NCBI RefSeq assembly: GCF_030813245.1
Contig: NZ_JAUSUA010000005.1
Location: 243,581-307,580 of the forward strand
DNA: 64,000 nucleotides
Source: Alkalicoccobacillus murimartini
GTDB lineage: Bacteria; Bacillota; Bacilli; Bacillales; Bacillaceae_D
Direction of reading: 5' to 3'
Part shown: one piece after another, positions 27,413-36,469 of the stretch
Layout: each line of letters opens with the position of its first letter
Numbering within the stretch: position 1 is the stretch's first letter
Position numbers and translations under genes: made by a program
The notes under the pieces: generated by a model
What the model was told of the DNA's origin: nothing
Databases searched by the model: none
What the model saw: only the letters and a program-made list of their open reading frames with translations

Positions 27413-27552
27413 ATTTACCCTCCTGGCTCGTTCAAGGAGATGATTAATCAAGTTAGTGTATGAAGACATAGGATCAACTATTCAAAAACCACAACAAACA
27501 TATATTCCAGATTCAGTATTTACTTATTTGACTCAAGTATTCAGAAAATGAT

Positions 27553-27606
27553 TTGACAAGAGAAGTGTTCTTGTTATATGGTTAGTCACATAACCAACTA
27601 ACCATA
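27553..27606 (+). promoter_or_regulatory. Promoter and palindromic operator of the GntR-ABC operon
   Basis: TTGACA (27553-27558) and TATATG (27575-27580) are 16 bases apart. A perfect 10-bp inverted repeat, TATGGTTAGT / ACTAACCATA with a 10-base spacer (27577-27606), overlaps the -10 box and the start region. The first gene is a YtrA-type repressor, so autoregulation is likely. Confidence 0.75.
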
Positions 27607-27634
27607 ATACTATAAACCAGGAGGTGCTTACATT

Positions 27635-28015
27635 GTGCGTTCGACATTAGATGATAATCGCCCGATCTTCCAACAGATACGTGAGATGATTGAAGAAGAT
27701 ATCGTCGAGGGAGTTCTTCAAGAGGGTGAAAAAGCTCCATCGACAAACCAGCTTGTAGCCTACTATAAGATCAATCCATCAACTGTGTTAAAGGGAGTAA
27801 ATGAACTCGTTGACGAAGGTATTTTATTTAAGAAAAGAGGGGTTGGAATGTTCGTCGCGGAAGGAGCACGTGGAAAACTAATTGATCAACGAAAACAAAA
27901 TTTCAAAGAAGAATTTGTGTATAGGATGCTACAGGAAGCGAACAAGCTTAGCATTTCTCAACAGGAAATTGAAAAGATGATGAATGAATTAAAAGGGAGG
28001 AATAACGATGAGTGA
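27635..28015 (+). CDS. GntR-family transcriptional regulator (YtrA subfamily)
   Basis: A 126-residue regulator with a winged-helix DNA-binding domain (PIFQQIREMIEEDIVEGVLQEGEKAPSTNQLVAYYKINPSTVLKGVNELVDEGILFKKRG pattern) and only a short helical C-terminus, which places it in the YtrA group that represses neighbouring ABC transporter genes. A GTG start at 27635 follows AGGAGGTG at good distance. The stop overlaps the start of the ATPase gene by eight bases. It probably binds the inverted repeat over its own promoter. The inducing signal is unknown; YtrA relatives respond to cell-wall antibiotics. Confidence 0.85.
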   Translation: MRSTLDDNRPIFQQIREMIEEDIVEGVLQEGEKAPSTNQLVAYYKINPSTVLKGVNELVDEGILFKKRGVGMFVAEGARGKLIDQRKQNFKEEFVYRMLQEANKLSISQQEIEKMMNELKGRNNDE

Positions 28016-28889
28016 ACCTCATATTAAAGCAGAGAATCTTTCGCTTCACATTGGAAAAAATCGTATCCTGAATGATATTTCTTTTGATTTGAGCGGGAAT
28101 AAAATCATTGGATTGCTTGGTCGAAATTCGGCAGGTAAAACAACCTTACTTTCAGTGCTTGCTGCGTATCATTCTCCAACTATCGGAACACTTAAGATGA
28201 ACAACCGTGACATCTTTGAAGACGCATCAATTGTTGAACAGATTTCCTTTATTAAAGAAGAATCGTTTGAATACGAATACGACAAAGCAAAAAAATGGCT
28301 AGATGACCGAGGAAGCTTCAGAGCAAATTATGATGCAGATTATGCAGCTCATTTAGTAAAACGATTTAAAATTCCTATGAACAAAAAAGTGTATAACCTC
28401 TCAAGAGGGATGAAATCCGCCTTAACCGTGACATTAGGACTCGCCAGTCGATGCCCCATTACAATTTTTGATGAAGCCTATCTTGGAATGGATGCGCCAG
28501 CCAGAGAGATTTTTTATGAAGAAGTGTTAAAGGATTACATGGAGCACCCACGGATGATTATTCTGTCTACACACTTAATATCAGAGATGGATTCATTATT
28601 TGAAGAAGTCTTAATTATAAAAGAAGGATCATTGCTTATGCAGAAAAATACGGAGGAACTACTAACAGAAGGAGTATCTGTTACAGGTACAACAGAAAAG
28701 GTAGATGCTTGGGCCGCAGGTAAGACAATTCTCAAAGAACAGACACTCGGTAACACAAAATCAGTCATGGTATTTGGCTCACGTACGAATGCCGAACGAC
28801 AAGCTGCGATCGAAAGTGGTTTAGAGTTTGGTCCAATCGCATTGCAAGACTTATTTATCCACTTAACTGAGGAAGGAGCTGACTCATAA
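28008..28889 (+). CDS. ABC transporter ATP-binding protein (YtrB-like)
   Basis: A 293-residue ATPase. Walker A is GRNSAGKT, the signature is LSRGM, and Walker B with its catalytic acidic residue is ITIFDEAYLGMD; the switch His is STHLI. The Q-loop region and a C-terminal extension of about 80 residues resemble YtrB-type exporters. The start overlaps the GntR gene and the end shares TAATG with the permease gene, so the three form one translation-coupled operon. Likely exports or relocates a membrane-active compound; no substrate can be named. Confidence 0.85.
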   Translation: MSEPHIKAENLSLHIGKNRILNDISFDLSGNKIIGLLGRNSAGKTTLLSVLAAYHSPTIGTLKMNNRDIFEDASIVEQISFIKEESFEYEYDKAKKWLDDRGSFRANYDADYAAHLVKRFKIPMNKKVYNLSRGMKSALTVTLGLASRCPITIFDEAYLGMDAPAREIFYEEVLKDYMEHPRMIILSTHLISEMDSLFEEVLIIKEGSLLMQKNTEELLTEGVSVTGTTEKVDAWAAGKTILKEQTLGNTKSVMVFGSRTNAERQAAIESGLEFGPIALQDLFIHLTEEGADS

Positions 28890-29563
28890 TGAATCCAAAG
28901 GCAAAACTTATTTATAAAAAATTCAACTCTTATTATGCAAGCTGGGCGTTTTGGTTTTTTATTACGATGGTTTTAGTTCATTTACTTGCTACCATCTTCG
29001 CAGCGGTAGAGATTTGGTCTTTATTTGATACAAGTCGGCAAGCTACTCAAGTTTTTATGCTTATACTAGGAATTATGAATATGGGTTTACTTTCTTATAT
29101 CGTATCTAATGGTATCACTAGGCGAGACTATTTTATAGGCATAACTGCTTCAGCCCTATTGTATAGTTTTCTCTTAACAGTAGCAGCAGCTATCAGTACG
29201 TTTTTATTAGAAGTCCTAGCCTTACCGGCACTAGGATGGCAAGCAGCTGTGTATCCTGATTTTTCATTTTCAATCCTTTTGAGCTTATTTTTAAGATATG
29301 TTTTGTTCTACTTTATTGGTTGGTTTATTATGGCAGGATTCTACCGCTTTCACTGGTTAATAGGTATGCTCTTTATTGGAGGAGGTATTCTGATTGTCTC
29401 CATCTTTGATTTTCTGGTTGGAGAAGAGAATGCGCAAATGTTTGACTTCCTACCTGTAGTGAATCTGCCAGACCTTTTAGGAATTCCATTGATTATTCTT
29501 TTAATTATTGGAACAATGATAGCCGTTCGTTCATTAACGAAAAACGTTCGTATCAAAATATAA
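28889..29563 (+). CDS. ABC transporter permease, six-span
   Basis: A 224-residue membrane protein with about six hydrophobic segments (around residues 16-38, 52-72, 83-110, 125-150, 153-175, 195-215). Its position directly after the YtrB-like ATPase, with TAATG overlap, shows it is the membrane partner. There is no recognisable binding motif. It ends before a bidirectional terminator. Confidence 0.8.
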   Translation: MNPKAKLIYKKFNSYYASWAFWFFITMVLVHLLATIFAAVEIWSLFDTSRQATQVFMLILGIMNMGLLSYIVSNGITRRDYFIGITASALLYSFLLTVAAAISTFLLEVLALPALGWQAAVYPDFSFSILLSLFLRYVLFYFIGWFIMAGFYRFHWLIGMLFIGGGILIVSIFDFLVGEENAQMFDFLPVVNLPDLLGIPLIILLIIGTMIAVRSLTKNVRIKI

Positions 29564-29569
29564 AAGATA

Positions 29570-29606
29570 AAAGCAGCCATTGGACTGGAGGTCCTATGGC
29601 TGCTTT
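29570..29606. terminator. Bidirectional terminator between convergent genes
   Basis: AAAGCAGCCAT and ATGGCTGCTTT form an 11-bp stem between the ABC permease gene and the convergent bstA-like gene. A/T-rich tracts stand on both sides. Confidence 0.8.
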
Positions 29607-29612
29607 ATTCTA

Positions 29613-30131
29613 TTACCAGGCCATCCGCTCTCGCAAAGAGGTCACATGAGCGATATGATGTTTCCCATGCCATGCATAGATACCAATATTTGTTGCAAGT
29701 TTAACTTCTCCACTCTCTGGATGCAGGAAGACTCGTTCTAAATCGGAATCATTAAGAGCATGTAAAAGCTTTGTCCACCTATTGTGAAGAGCTTCAAGCA
29801 TTTGTAGTGAAGCTTCAATTGGATGCTTTGAGTCAGGAAGGTCGGCCCACCGATCTTCGTAATATGGGCGAATCGTCGGATGATCTTCTGTTAGAGCTAA
29901 TTTAAAACGGATATACGCATTCATATGGCTATCGGGTACATGATGAACAACCTGACGTATAGTCCAGCCTCCTGGTCGATATGACTCATCAAGCTGGGAA
30001 TCTGTTAAGCCTTGCACAGCTTCTCTTAGCTGAATGGGAGCTTGCTCAATATCTTTGATCCATTGTTCAATTTGGTCACGATTGATGATTGTTTGTTGAT
30101 CAAATTGCCCGATTGGGTAGCGTAGATCCAT
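29613..30131 (-). CDS. bstA: DinB/YfiT-family putative bacillithiol S-transferase (BstA-like)
   Basis: A 172-residue four-helix DinB-fold enzyme. The metal-binding triad is visible as HHVPDSHMN (first His) and [13 protein letters not shown] (two His). RYPIGQF at the start and [14 protein letters not shown] closely follow B. subtilis YfiT and the staphylococcal BstA, which join bacillithiol to electrophiles. This fits a bacillithiol-producing Bacillaceae host. ATG follows AAAGGAGGG. It is a single gene convergent with the ABC permease. Confidence 0.8.
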   Translation of the reverse strand: MDLRYPIGQFDQQTIINRDQIEQWIKDIEQAPIQLREAVQGLTDSQLDESYRPGGWTIRQVVHHVPDSHMNAYIRFKLALTEDHPTIRPYYEDRWADLPDSKHPIEASLQMLEALHNRWTKLLHALNDSDLERVFLHPESGEVKLATNIGIYAWHGKHHIAHVTSLRERMAW

Positions 30132-30169
30132 ACGGTCCCTCCTTTTATATGAGTTATCTTCGCCTCAAC

Positions 30170-30886
30170 TTACGATCGATTCGCAGTAATGGTAAATTTG
30201 TATTCATCACTCTTAAAAAACAAATCCGTGTATTCAAAAACTCTGTCGTCTTTGAGTGTAGATAATAACTGTACTTTTATAATCGGTATCTGTTCTTTAA
30301 GCTGGAGTAATTCTTGAATTTCTTCTGTTGGAAGGATTGGAATGACTTCTTGATAGCTGTCTTTTATCTTTAACTTTTTCACTGATTCAATAAAATCATA
30401 TTTGGAGCCTTCCATAATTTGATATGTCAAATCAGGAAACAATGCTAAAGGCAAATATGTATCCTCCACAATAAGTGGGATGTCATCAGCCCAGCGTTGC
30501 CTTCGGATATAGTAAACCTTCTCTGCTTCCTCCAAACCTAACGCTTGAACAATCCTTTCCTCTGGCTCAATGACAGAAAAGGTAAGAACTTTATTAATGA
30601 TGTTTTTATTTAGCGCACGCATCTCCTCAGTAAATCCAGTCAATTCATAGATATTATGCTCATATTTATGCTCACTCACATACGTGCCACTACCTTGAAT
30701 TTTATAGAGAAGTCCTTGTTGGACAAGAACTTTAATCGCCTGTCTAACAGTTACACGACTTGCTTGGTACGTTTCAGAAAGCATCAATTCAGTTGGAATG
30801 GCGTTCCCTTCCTTCCACTCTCCTTTTGATATTTCTTCTTTCATTTGTTGAGCTATTTTTCGATAAAGCGGTGAATGTTTGCTCAT
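30170..30886 (-). CDS. GntR/HutC-family (UTRA) regulator of the alpha-glucoside genes
   Basis: A 238-residue repressor. The first 70 residues are a winged helix (SKHSPLYRKIAQQMKEEI, then TELMLSETYQASRVTVRQAIKVLVQQGLL); the rest is a UTRA ligand domain with PLIVEDTYLPLALFPDL, which in relatives binds phosphorylated sugars. ATG at 30884-30886 follows AAGGAG. It is divergent from malA, so it most likely controls malA and the PTS gene through the inverted repeat at 30978-31025 and is released by a glucoside 6-phosphate. B. subtilis uses an RpiR-type regulator for the similar glv genes. Confidence 0.85.
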   Translation of the reverse strand: MSKHSPLYRKIAQQMKEEISKGEWKEGNAIPTELMLSETYQASRVTVRQAIKVLVQQGLLYKIQGSGTYVSEHKYEHNIYELTGFTEEMRALNKNIINKVLTFSVIEPEERIVQALGLEEAEKVYYIRRQRWADDIPLIVEDTYLPLALFPDLTYQIMEGSKYDFIESVKKLKIKDSYQEVIPILPTEEIQELLQLKEQIPIIKVQLLSTLKDDRVFEYTDLFFKSDEYKFTITANRS

Positions 30887-30961
30887 ACAAGGCTCCTTTT
30901 CACGATCAATTGTATTCATACTATATCATATAATTTTTCAAGCCATCTACACCACTAATTG

Positions 30962-31025
30962 TTGACGGTTTCATCTTTTTGTATTATATTCGTATACATA
31001 AAAACCAATATAAATATAATACAAA
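30962..31025 (+). promoter_or_regulatory. malA promoter with 13-bp inverted-repeat operator
   Basis: TTGACG (30962-30967) and TATATT (30985-30990) are 17 bases apart. A perfect 13-bp inverted repeat, TTTGTATTATATT (30978-30990) and AATATAATACAAA (31013-31025), has its left arm on the -10 box and its right arm just downstream of the start point. Blocking by the divergent GntR regulator is expected. Confidence 0.75.
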
Positions 31026-31042
31026 TATTCAGGAGGCTATTT

Positions 31043-32389
31043 ATGAAGAAACAAAACCTAGTCATTGTAGGTGGCGGTAGCACATATACAATCGGAATGA
31101 TTATGAGTTTAATAGAAGAAAAAAAACAGTTTCCATTAAGAACCATCACGTTTTATGATACAAATCAACAAAGACAAGAGAAAATCGCTAAAGCCGTTGA
31201 TATTATTCTTCACGAAAAATATCCTGAGCTAGAGTCATTCTCATGGACAACCGATAAAGAGACAGCTTATAGAGACGCTGATTTTGTTTTTGTTCAAATC
31301 CGTACCGGTGGACTCGCCATGAGAGAAAAAGATGAACAGATTCCACTAAAACATGGTGTAGTTGGTCAAGAAACATGTGGGCCTGGTGGTATGGCTTATG
31401 GCTTTCGCTCCATTGGTGACATGATTAAGGTTGTCGAGGATATTCGCACATATGCACCTGATGCGTGGATTTTGAACTATACAAATCCAGCAGCAATCGT
31501 AGCAGAAGCGCTTCAAAGACAGTTCCCGCATGATAAAAAAATCTTAAATATATGTGATATGCCTGCTGCGATTATGGTTAGCTACGCTAAAATACTCGGA
31601 AAAGAAATATGGGATCTTGTCCCTGAATATTTTGGCTTAAATCACTATGGCTGGTTTACAGATATCTATGACAAACAAGGAAATAGATTAACGGATGATA
31701 TTAAGAGAGCTATCACTGAAGATGGATTTATCCCTGAAGACTCTGAAATTGTTAATGATCCTTCATGGATTAAAACGTTTAAACAAGTAGAAGTTATGCT
31801 AAACGATTACCCAGAGTACCTGCCTAATACCTATCTACAGTATTACTTGTATCCATCTGATATGGTTGATAAAGATGATGTCGAGAATACACGAGCTCGC
31901 CAAGTAATTAATGGTAGAGAAAAACGAGTTCATACGTTAAGTGAGCAAATCATTGAGGATGGATCAACAAAAAATGTAGAGCTTGAAGTGGATATCCATG
32001 GTCGTTACATGATCCGTGTCGCAGCATCTCTTGCTTATAATCAAGGAGAAACGTACATCGTGATCGTAAAGAACAATGGCATTATTTCTAATATCCAAGA
32101 TGATGCGATGGTTGAAGTTCCAGCTGCACTAACTGCACAAGGTCCAAAACCATATGCGGTTGGGGAGATCCCTACTTTCTATAAAGGAATGATTGAAGGA
32201 CAGCTTGCTTTTGAAAAGTTAGTTGTGGATGCTTGGTTTGAGAAAAGCTATAACAAACTGATGCAAGCTTTAACGTTAAACAGAACAGTGATTGATGCTC
32301 CAAAAGCACGTGCCATTTTGGATGACCTTATCGAGGCTAACAAGGATTATTGGCCAACTTTAACAAAAAAAAAGGCATATACACCTTAA
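31043..32389 (+). CDS. malA: 6-phospho-alpha-glucosidase (GH4, MalA/GlvA type)
   Basis: A 448-residue NAD- and Mn-dependent glycosidase cutting imported disaccharide 6-phosphates into glucose 6-phosphate and glucose. The nucleotide loop is VIVGGGSTYTIG; GVVGQETCGPGGMAYG, NYTNPAAIVAEA, LNICDMPAA (metal Cys) and GLNHYGW (metal His) are GH4 marks and follow B. subtilis MalA closely. GH4 enzymes work by oxidation at C3 rather than by paired acids. ATG at 31043 follows CAGGAGGC. A stem-loop without a T run separates it from the PTS gene, so the two are probably one operon. Confidence 0.92.
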   Translation: MKKQNLVIVGGGSTYTIGMIMSLIEEKKQFPLRTITFYDTNQQRQEKIAKAVDIILHEKYPELESFSWTTDKETAYRDADFVFVQIRTGGLAMREKDEQIPLKHGVVGQETCGPGGMAYGFRSIGDMIKVVEDIRTYAPDAWILNYTNPAAIVAEALQRQFPHDKKILNICDMPAAIMVSYAKILGKEIWDLVPEYFGLNHYGWFTDIYDKQGNRLTDDIKRAITEDGFIPEDSEIVNDPSWIKTFKQVEVMLNDYPEYLPNTYLQYYLYPSDMVDKDDVENTRARQVINGREKRVHTLSEQIIEDGSTKNVELEVDIHGRYMIRVAASLAYNQGETYIVIVKNNGIISNIQDDAMVEVPAALTAQGPKPYAVGEIPTFYKGMIEGQLAFEKLVVDAWFEKSYNKLMQALTLNRTVIDAPKARAILDDLIEANKDYWPTLTKKKAYTP

Positions 32390-32396
32390 TAGAACA

Positions 32397-32417
32397 TGGC
32401 GGTATGTATTACCGCCA
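32397..32417 (+). other. Intercistronic hairpin malA-PTS
   Basis: TGGCGGTA and TACCGCCA form an eight-bp stem with a five-base loop just after the malA stop. No T run follows, so it more likely protects or processes the mRNA than terminates it. Confidence 0.55.
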
Positions 32418-32435
32418 CCTATTTCTAACACCGCA

Positions 32436-32449
32436 TGATAGCGTTACCA
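32436..32449 (+). promoter_or_regulatory. cre-like CcpA site before the PTS gene
   Basis: TGATAGCGTTACCA matches the cre consensus TGWNANCGNTNWCA except at one position. It lies 34 bp before the PTS ATG, where a roadblock to transcription in the presence of glucose is plausible. Confidence 0.5.
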
Positions 32450-32482
32450 TATTCTAAGCTGAACAATTTAGGAGGAAAGACG

Positions 32483-34045
32483 ATGAACTTTGCTTCACTA
32501 CAAAAATTCGGGAAAGCCTTAATGGTTCCCGTTGCACTCTTACCCGCAGCAGGGATTTTACTAGGATTAGGTGCGGCTTTAACCGGACCACTAACTGATG
32601 TCTTTACCTTTTTACAAAATGATACTGTTGTAGCCATAAGCGAAGGAATGTCTCGCTTAGGTTTAACCATCTTTGAGAATTTGCCTATCATCTTTGCTAT
32701 AGGTGTAGCCATTGGTTTGTCTGGCGGTTCAGGAATTGCTGGTTTGGCTGCTTTACTTGGTTACATCATGATGAATACAACCATTTCGATTGTACTTGGA
32801 ATCACCCCGGAAATGGCCGCATCTGAAGGTGAATACGTCCTTGCACTTGGAATTCCAACACTTGAAACGGGCGTGCTCGGTGGAATAGTTGTGGGTCTGC
32901 TAGCTGTTTGGGTTCATTCAAAATTCAAACGTTTTCAACCTCCAGAGGTGCTTGGTTTCTTCGCGGGTGACCGCTCGGTGGGGATTGTCATGGTTTTTCT
33001 TTCTATTATTCTAGCATTTTTGGTTATACTCATTTGGCCACCCATCCAAACAGGAATTGATGCTGTAGCGAATGTCATTGCTGGTGACTCAACAAATCCA
33101 ATCTATATTGGTATTTATGGATTTCTGGAAAGAATCCTTATCCCTACAGGACTTCATCACATCTGGTATGCTCCTTTCTTATGGACAGGTCTAGGTGGAA
33201 CAATGGAAGTTGCAGGGCAAATGGTTTCAGGAGATCAATATATCTTCCTTGCCCAAATTGCTGCTGGTGTAGACGTAACAGCAGGCCGATTCATGGCAGG
33301 TAAATTCCCTATTATTATGTTTGGTTTGCTTGGGGCTGCCTTAGCTATGTACAAATCAGCTGATAAAAACAATCGTCCAATCGTAAAAGGACTATTAATC
33401 GCGGCTGCTGGTACAGCATTTCTAACGGGTATTACTGAACCACTTGAATTTACTTTCTTGTTTGTCGCTCCAATCCTATTTGGTATCCATGCTTTATTAA
33501 CAGGTTTTAGTTTTGCTGTTGCCTACATGTTAAATGTCAACTTAGGATGGGCAGGTGGATCAGGACTCATTGATTATGTACTTGTTAATGTCATACCAGG
33601 AACAAACAACTGGTGGATGAACATTGTACTCGGTGCCATTTTCTTTGTTATCTATTACTTCCTCTTCTCCTTTGTGATTAACAAGTGGGATTTAGCCACA
33701 CCAGGTCGAGGTGGACAAGAAACAAAGTTATATACTAGAAAAGATTTTAATGATAAAAATTCTGAAGAAGCAACGGACGTACAAACAGATAAAAAAGACT
33801 ATCAACTTAAAGCTAAAGATATTCTAGAAGCACTTGGCGGAGAGTCCAATCTTGAAGAAGTCGATGCATGCTTTACTCGTCTTCGTGTTACCGTAAAAGA
33901 TGCAGAAGCCATAAATGAACCTCAACTCAAAGCACTTGGTGCTGCCGGGGTTATGAAGTACAACAAAAACATTCAAGCCGTATTTGGCGGAAAATCAGAT
34001 TTATATAAAAATGAAATTCTTGATTTACTGAAGAAAGATGATTAA
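32483..34045 (+). CDS. PTS alpha-glucoside/glucose-family transporter subunit IICB
   Basis: A 520-residue permease of the PTS Glc family. About ten spans make the IIC domain, with the conserved ILIPTGLHHIWYAPF sugar-site segment and GITEPLEFTFLF. The C-terminal IIB domain (about residues 445-520) carries the phosphorylated Cys in EEVDACFTRLRVTV. No IIA domain is attached, so it must use a IIA from elsewhere. Paired with malA it should import maltose or a related alpha-glucoside as the 6-phosphate. ATG at 32483 follows AGGAGG. It ends in a strong terminator. Confidence 0.88.
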   Translation: MNFASLQKFGKALMVPVALLPAAGILLGLGAALTGPLTDVFTFLQNDTVVAISEGMSRLGLTIFENLPIIFAIGVAIGLSGGSGIAGLAALLGYIMMNTTISIVLGITPEMAASEGEYVLALGIPTLETGVLGGIVVGLLAVWVHSKFKRFQPPEVLGFFAGDRSVGIVMVFLSIILAFLVILIWPPIQTGIDAVANVIAGDSTNPIYIGIYGFLERILIPTGLHHIWYAPFLWTGLGGTMEVAGQMVSGDQYIFLAQIAAGVDVTAGRFMAGKFPIIMFGLLGAALAMYKSADKNNRPIVKGLLIAAAGTAFLTGITEPLEFTFLFVAPILFGIHALLTGFSFAVAYMLNVNLGWAGGSGLIDYVLVNVIPGTNNWWMNIVLGAIFFVIYYFLFSFVINKWDLATPGRGGQETKLYTRKDFNDKNSEEATDVQTDKKDYQLKAKDILEALGGESNLEEVDACFTRLRVTVKDAEAINEPQLKALGAAGVMKYNKNIQAVFGGKSDLYKNEILDLLKKDD

Positions 34046-34058
34046 TTAACTATTGAAG

Positions 34059-34102
34059 AAGAACCTGTTCGCGCGTGAAGATGTGCGTGCAGGTTCTTTT
34101 TT
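34059..34102 (+). terminator. Terminator of the malA-PTS operon
   Basis: AAGAACCTG and CAGGTTCTT pair across a GC-rich inner arm, followed by TTTTTT. The T run merges with the first unit of the repeat array that starts here. Confidence 0.85.
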
Positions 34103-34250
34103 GCGCACATACAACAAAAATTCGCGCATTCTAATCATTTTTGAGCGCTCAGCCTATTTTTCTGAGCACATGATCTTCGTTTTTGAGCATTTAACACTTT
34201 TTTGAGCGAATATGGACATTTTTGAGCATCACTTCGGTTTTTTTGAGCAT
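34097..34250 (+). repeat. Phased repeat array A: eight T-tract+GAGC/GCGC units
   Basis: Eight copies of the motif T(4-7)-[C]-G[AC]GC[AG] lie in the same orientation. The GAGC/GCGC cores start at 34103, 34124, 34143, 34164, 34185, 34204, 34224 and 34245, so spacing is 21, 19, 21, 21, 19, 20, 21 (mean 20.3 bp). Unit 2 has only TT before its core. The bases between units are not conserved. The array lies between the PTS terminator and the promoter of the dehydratase gene. It matches array B at 37486-37638 unit for unit in spacing. Confidence 0.9.
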
Positions 34251-34279
34251 TTGCTTCATACAATCATGTTCCCTTTATA

Positions 34280-34326
34280 TTGTGATCAGCCCAAACTCCT
34301 TATATAATAATGTAAGCGCTTTAAAT
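34280..34326 (+). promoter_or_regulatory. Promoter and cre/LacI-like operator of the YjhG-type gene
   Basis: TTGTGA (34280-34285) and TATAAT (34303-34308) are 17 bases apart. ATGTAAGCGCTTTAA at 34310-34324 follows at once and fits the WTGNAARCGYTTWNN form of the cre site; a LacI-family repressor could also use it. The same design stands at the xylX-like promoter. Confidence 0.75.
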
Positions 34327-34338
34327 AAGGAGGTTGTC

Positions 34339-36321
34339 ATGAATTATTCGATTGATGATTTATTACAGACACCGACTGATGAGATGTACAAAATTAAAAC
34401 CGCTGCTCCTGGCGCAGAAGGAAGTCTTCCTTTGACAGATCAAATGCTTCGCTCATCCCCTAGTGGTGATCTGTTTGGCTTATCTCAGAACGTAGGTATG
34501 GGCTGGAAGCCAGATCAGCTGCTTGGTAAGGAAGTGTTATTACTCAGTACACAAGGTGGAATGAAAGATCACACTGGTCAACCCGTTGCACTTGGTTACC
34601 ATACTGGACATTGGGAAGTAGATCTATTAATGAGAGAAGCCGCAATGGAAGTAACAAAAGCAAAAGGTATGCCTTTTGCAGCATACGTTAGTGACCCTTG
34701 TGATGGTCGGACTCAGGGTACCGATGGAATGTTTGATTCTTTTCCCTACCGCAATGATGCAGCCATTGTGTACCGCCGACTCATCCGTTCGTTGCCAACT
34801 AGGAAAGCTGTCATTGGTATTGCTACCTGTGATAAAGGTCTGCCAGCCATGCTGCTTGCCTTATGCTCAATGCATGAACTTCCAACGATTCTTGTACCAG
34901 GCGGGGTCACACTGCCTCCTCTTTTTGGTGAAGATGCTGGCAAGATCCAAACCATCGGTGCCAGATATTCCAATAATGAGCTCTCTCTTAAAGAAGCTTC
35001 TGAGCTTGGATGCAGAGCTTGCGCTACATCTGGAGGTGGCTGTCAGTTTCTTGGTACTGCCGCAACCGCACAAGTCGTAAGCGAAGCATTAGGACTATCC
35101 GTTCCCCACGCCGCCTTAGCACCCTCTGGCCAGGAAATTTGGAAGGAGATGGCTAGACAATCAGCTAGAGCAATCATTCATATGGAAAACACAGGAATCA
35201 AAACAAAACATATTGTTACTGATGCATCCATTCGTAATGCCATGGTTGTTCATGCAGCTTTTGGCGGATCAACAAACCTCCTTCTGCATATTCCGGCTAT
35301 CGCACATGCAGCCAAATGTAAGGTTCCAACCGTTGAAGATTGGATTCAAGTAAACCGGGAAACGCCTCGACTTGTCAGCGTTCTTCCGAATGGACCCGAT
35401 TATCACCCGACTATCCGGGCATATCTTGCAGGAGGAGTTCCAGAGGTGATGCTCCATCTTAGAGATTTAGATTTACTTGATTTAAATGTTCTAACGGTTA
35501 CCGGCAAATCACTGGGTGAGAACCTTGATTGGTGGGAGAAATCCGAACGTAGAGAAAAAATGAAACAGCGTTTAATTGAAGCGGACGGAATAAATCCGGA
35601 AGAAGTGATTATGAACCCATCTCAAGCTAAAGCACGTGGTATGAGTTCGACCATTACCTTTCCAATTGGAAACATAGCTCCAGAGGGGGCCATTATCAAA
35701 TCAACGTCTATAGATCCTGACGTGATTGATGAGAAAGGGATCTATTATCATAAAAATACCGCAAAAGTATTTTCAAGTGAACGAGCAGCCATTGCAGCCA
35801 TTAAAAATAACATGATTCAGAAGGGCGATATCATGGTTGTCTCTGGTTGCGGCCCATTAGGAACCGGTATGGAAGAAACCTATCAGCTAACCTCTGCCCT
35901 GAAGCATTTATCTTATGGAAAATATGTCACATTGATTACTGATGCCAGATTTTCTGGTGTTTCAACAGGTGCATGTATCGGTCATGTAGGGCCCGAAGCC
36001 CTAGCTGGAGGTCCGATTGGAAAGCTAAGAGATGGCGATTTAATCGAAATCCAAATTGACACGGTCAATCTAGAAGGTCATCTTCACTTTCTAGGGTCTA
36101 TCGAATCGGAGCTGACACCTACCAATGGGGCAATCGTTCTTGAACAGCGAACAAAAAACGGTGATATTAGGCCAGCACCAAACTTACCTGATGACACACG
36201 CCTTTGGGCCGCTTTGCAACATGTAAGTGGAGGAACGTGGAAAGGTAGCGTCTATGACGTCGATCGTATCATCGAAGTATTAAAAGCCGGAGAAGAAGCA
36301 CTGGCTAAACAACATAATTAA
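34339..36321 (+). CDS. YjhG/YagF-type sugar-acid (D-xylonate) dehydratase
   Basis: A 660-residue enzyme of the IlvD/Edd family, long form. Cluster-ligand Cys candidates are in [20 protein letters not shown] and [39 protein letters not shown] is the family C-terminal signature. Length and text follow E. coli YjhG/YagF, which dehydrate D-xylonate to 2-keto-3-deoxy-xylonate. ATG at 34339 follows AAGGAGG. It faces the FAH-family gene, which fits the next step of a Weimberg-type pentose route. Dehydrogenase, lactonase and transporter are not in the window, so the substrate is inferred. Confidence 0.85.
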   Translation: MNYSIDDLLQTPTDEMYKIKTAAPGAEGSLPLTDQMLRSSPSGDLFGLSQNVGMGWKPDQLLGKEVLLLSTQGGMKDHTGQPVALGYHTGHWEVDLLMREAAMEVTKAKGMPFAAYVSDPCDGRTQGTDGMFDSFPYRNDAAIVYRRLIRSLPTRKAVIGIATCDKGLPAMLLALCSMHELPTILVPGGVTLPPLFGEDAGKIQTIGARYSNNELSLKEASELGCRACATSGGGCQFLGTAATAQVVSEALGLSVPHAALAPSGQEIWKEMARQSARAIIHMENTGIKTKHIVTDASIRNAMVVHAAFGGSTNLLLHIPAIAHAAKCKVPTVEDWIQVNRETPRLVSVLPNGPDYHPTIRAYLAGGVPEVMLHLRDLDLLDLNVLTVTGKSLGENLDWWEKSERREKMKQRLIEADGINPEEVIMNPSQAKARGMSSTITFPIGNIAPEGAIIKSTSIDPDVIDEKGIYYHKNTAKVFSSERAAIAAIKNNMIQKGDIMVVSGCGPLGTGMEETYQLTSALKHLSYGKYVTLITDARFSGVSTGACIGHVGPEALAGGPIGKLRDGDLIEIQIDTVNLEGHLHFLGSIESELTPTNGAIVLEQRTKNGDIRPAPNLPDDTRLWAALQHVSGGTWKGSVYDVDRIIEVLKAGEEALAKQHN

Positions 36322-36369
36322 AAATAGTAGAGATGGACCTCACATTAATGGTCTATCTCTACTATTTTT
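36320..36369. terminator. Long bidirectional terminator between the convergent sugar-acid genes
   Basis: A stem of about 20 bp (AAAAATAGTAGAGATGGACC with GGTCTATCTCTACTATTTTT, one mismatch) lies right after the dehydratase stop, with A and T tracts at the two ends. It can stop transcription from both sides. Confidence 0.85.
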
Positions 36370-36469
36370 GTTTAGTCAGATTCTTGCTACATCAGATTAA
36401 TCTCTTTTCAAGAAAAACATCGCTCTTGCTAAACAGTTTGCAGTTCCTCTTGCTGCAATAATCAGTCAC

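Noticed and set aside
34097..34250. String of rho-independent terminators
   Set aside because: T runs are present but no inverted repeats precede them except for the PTS terminator before the first unit.
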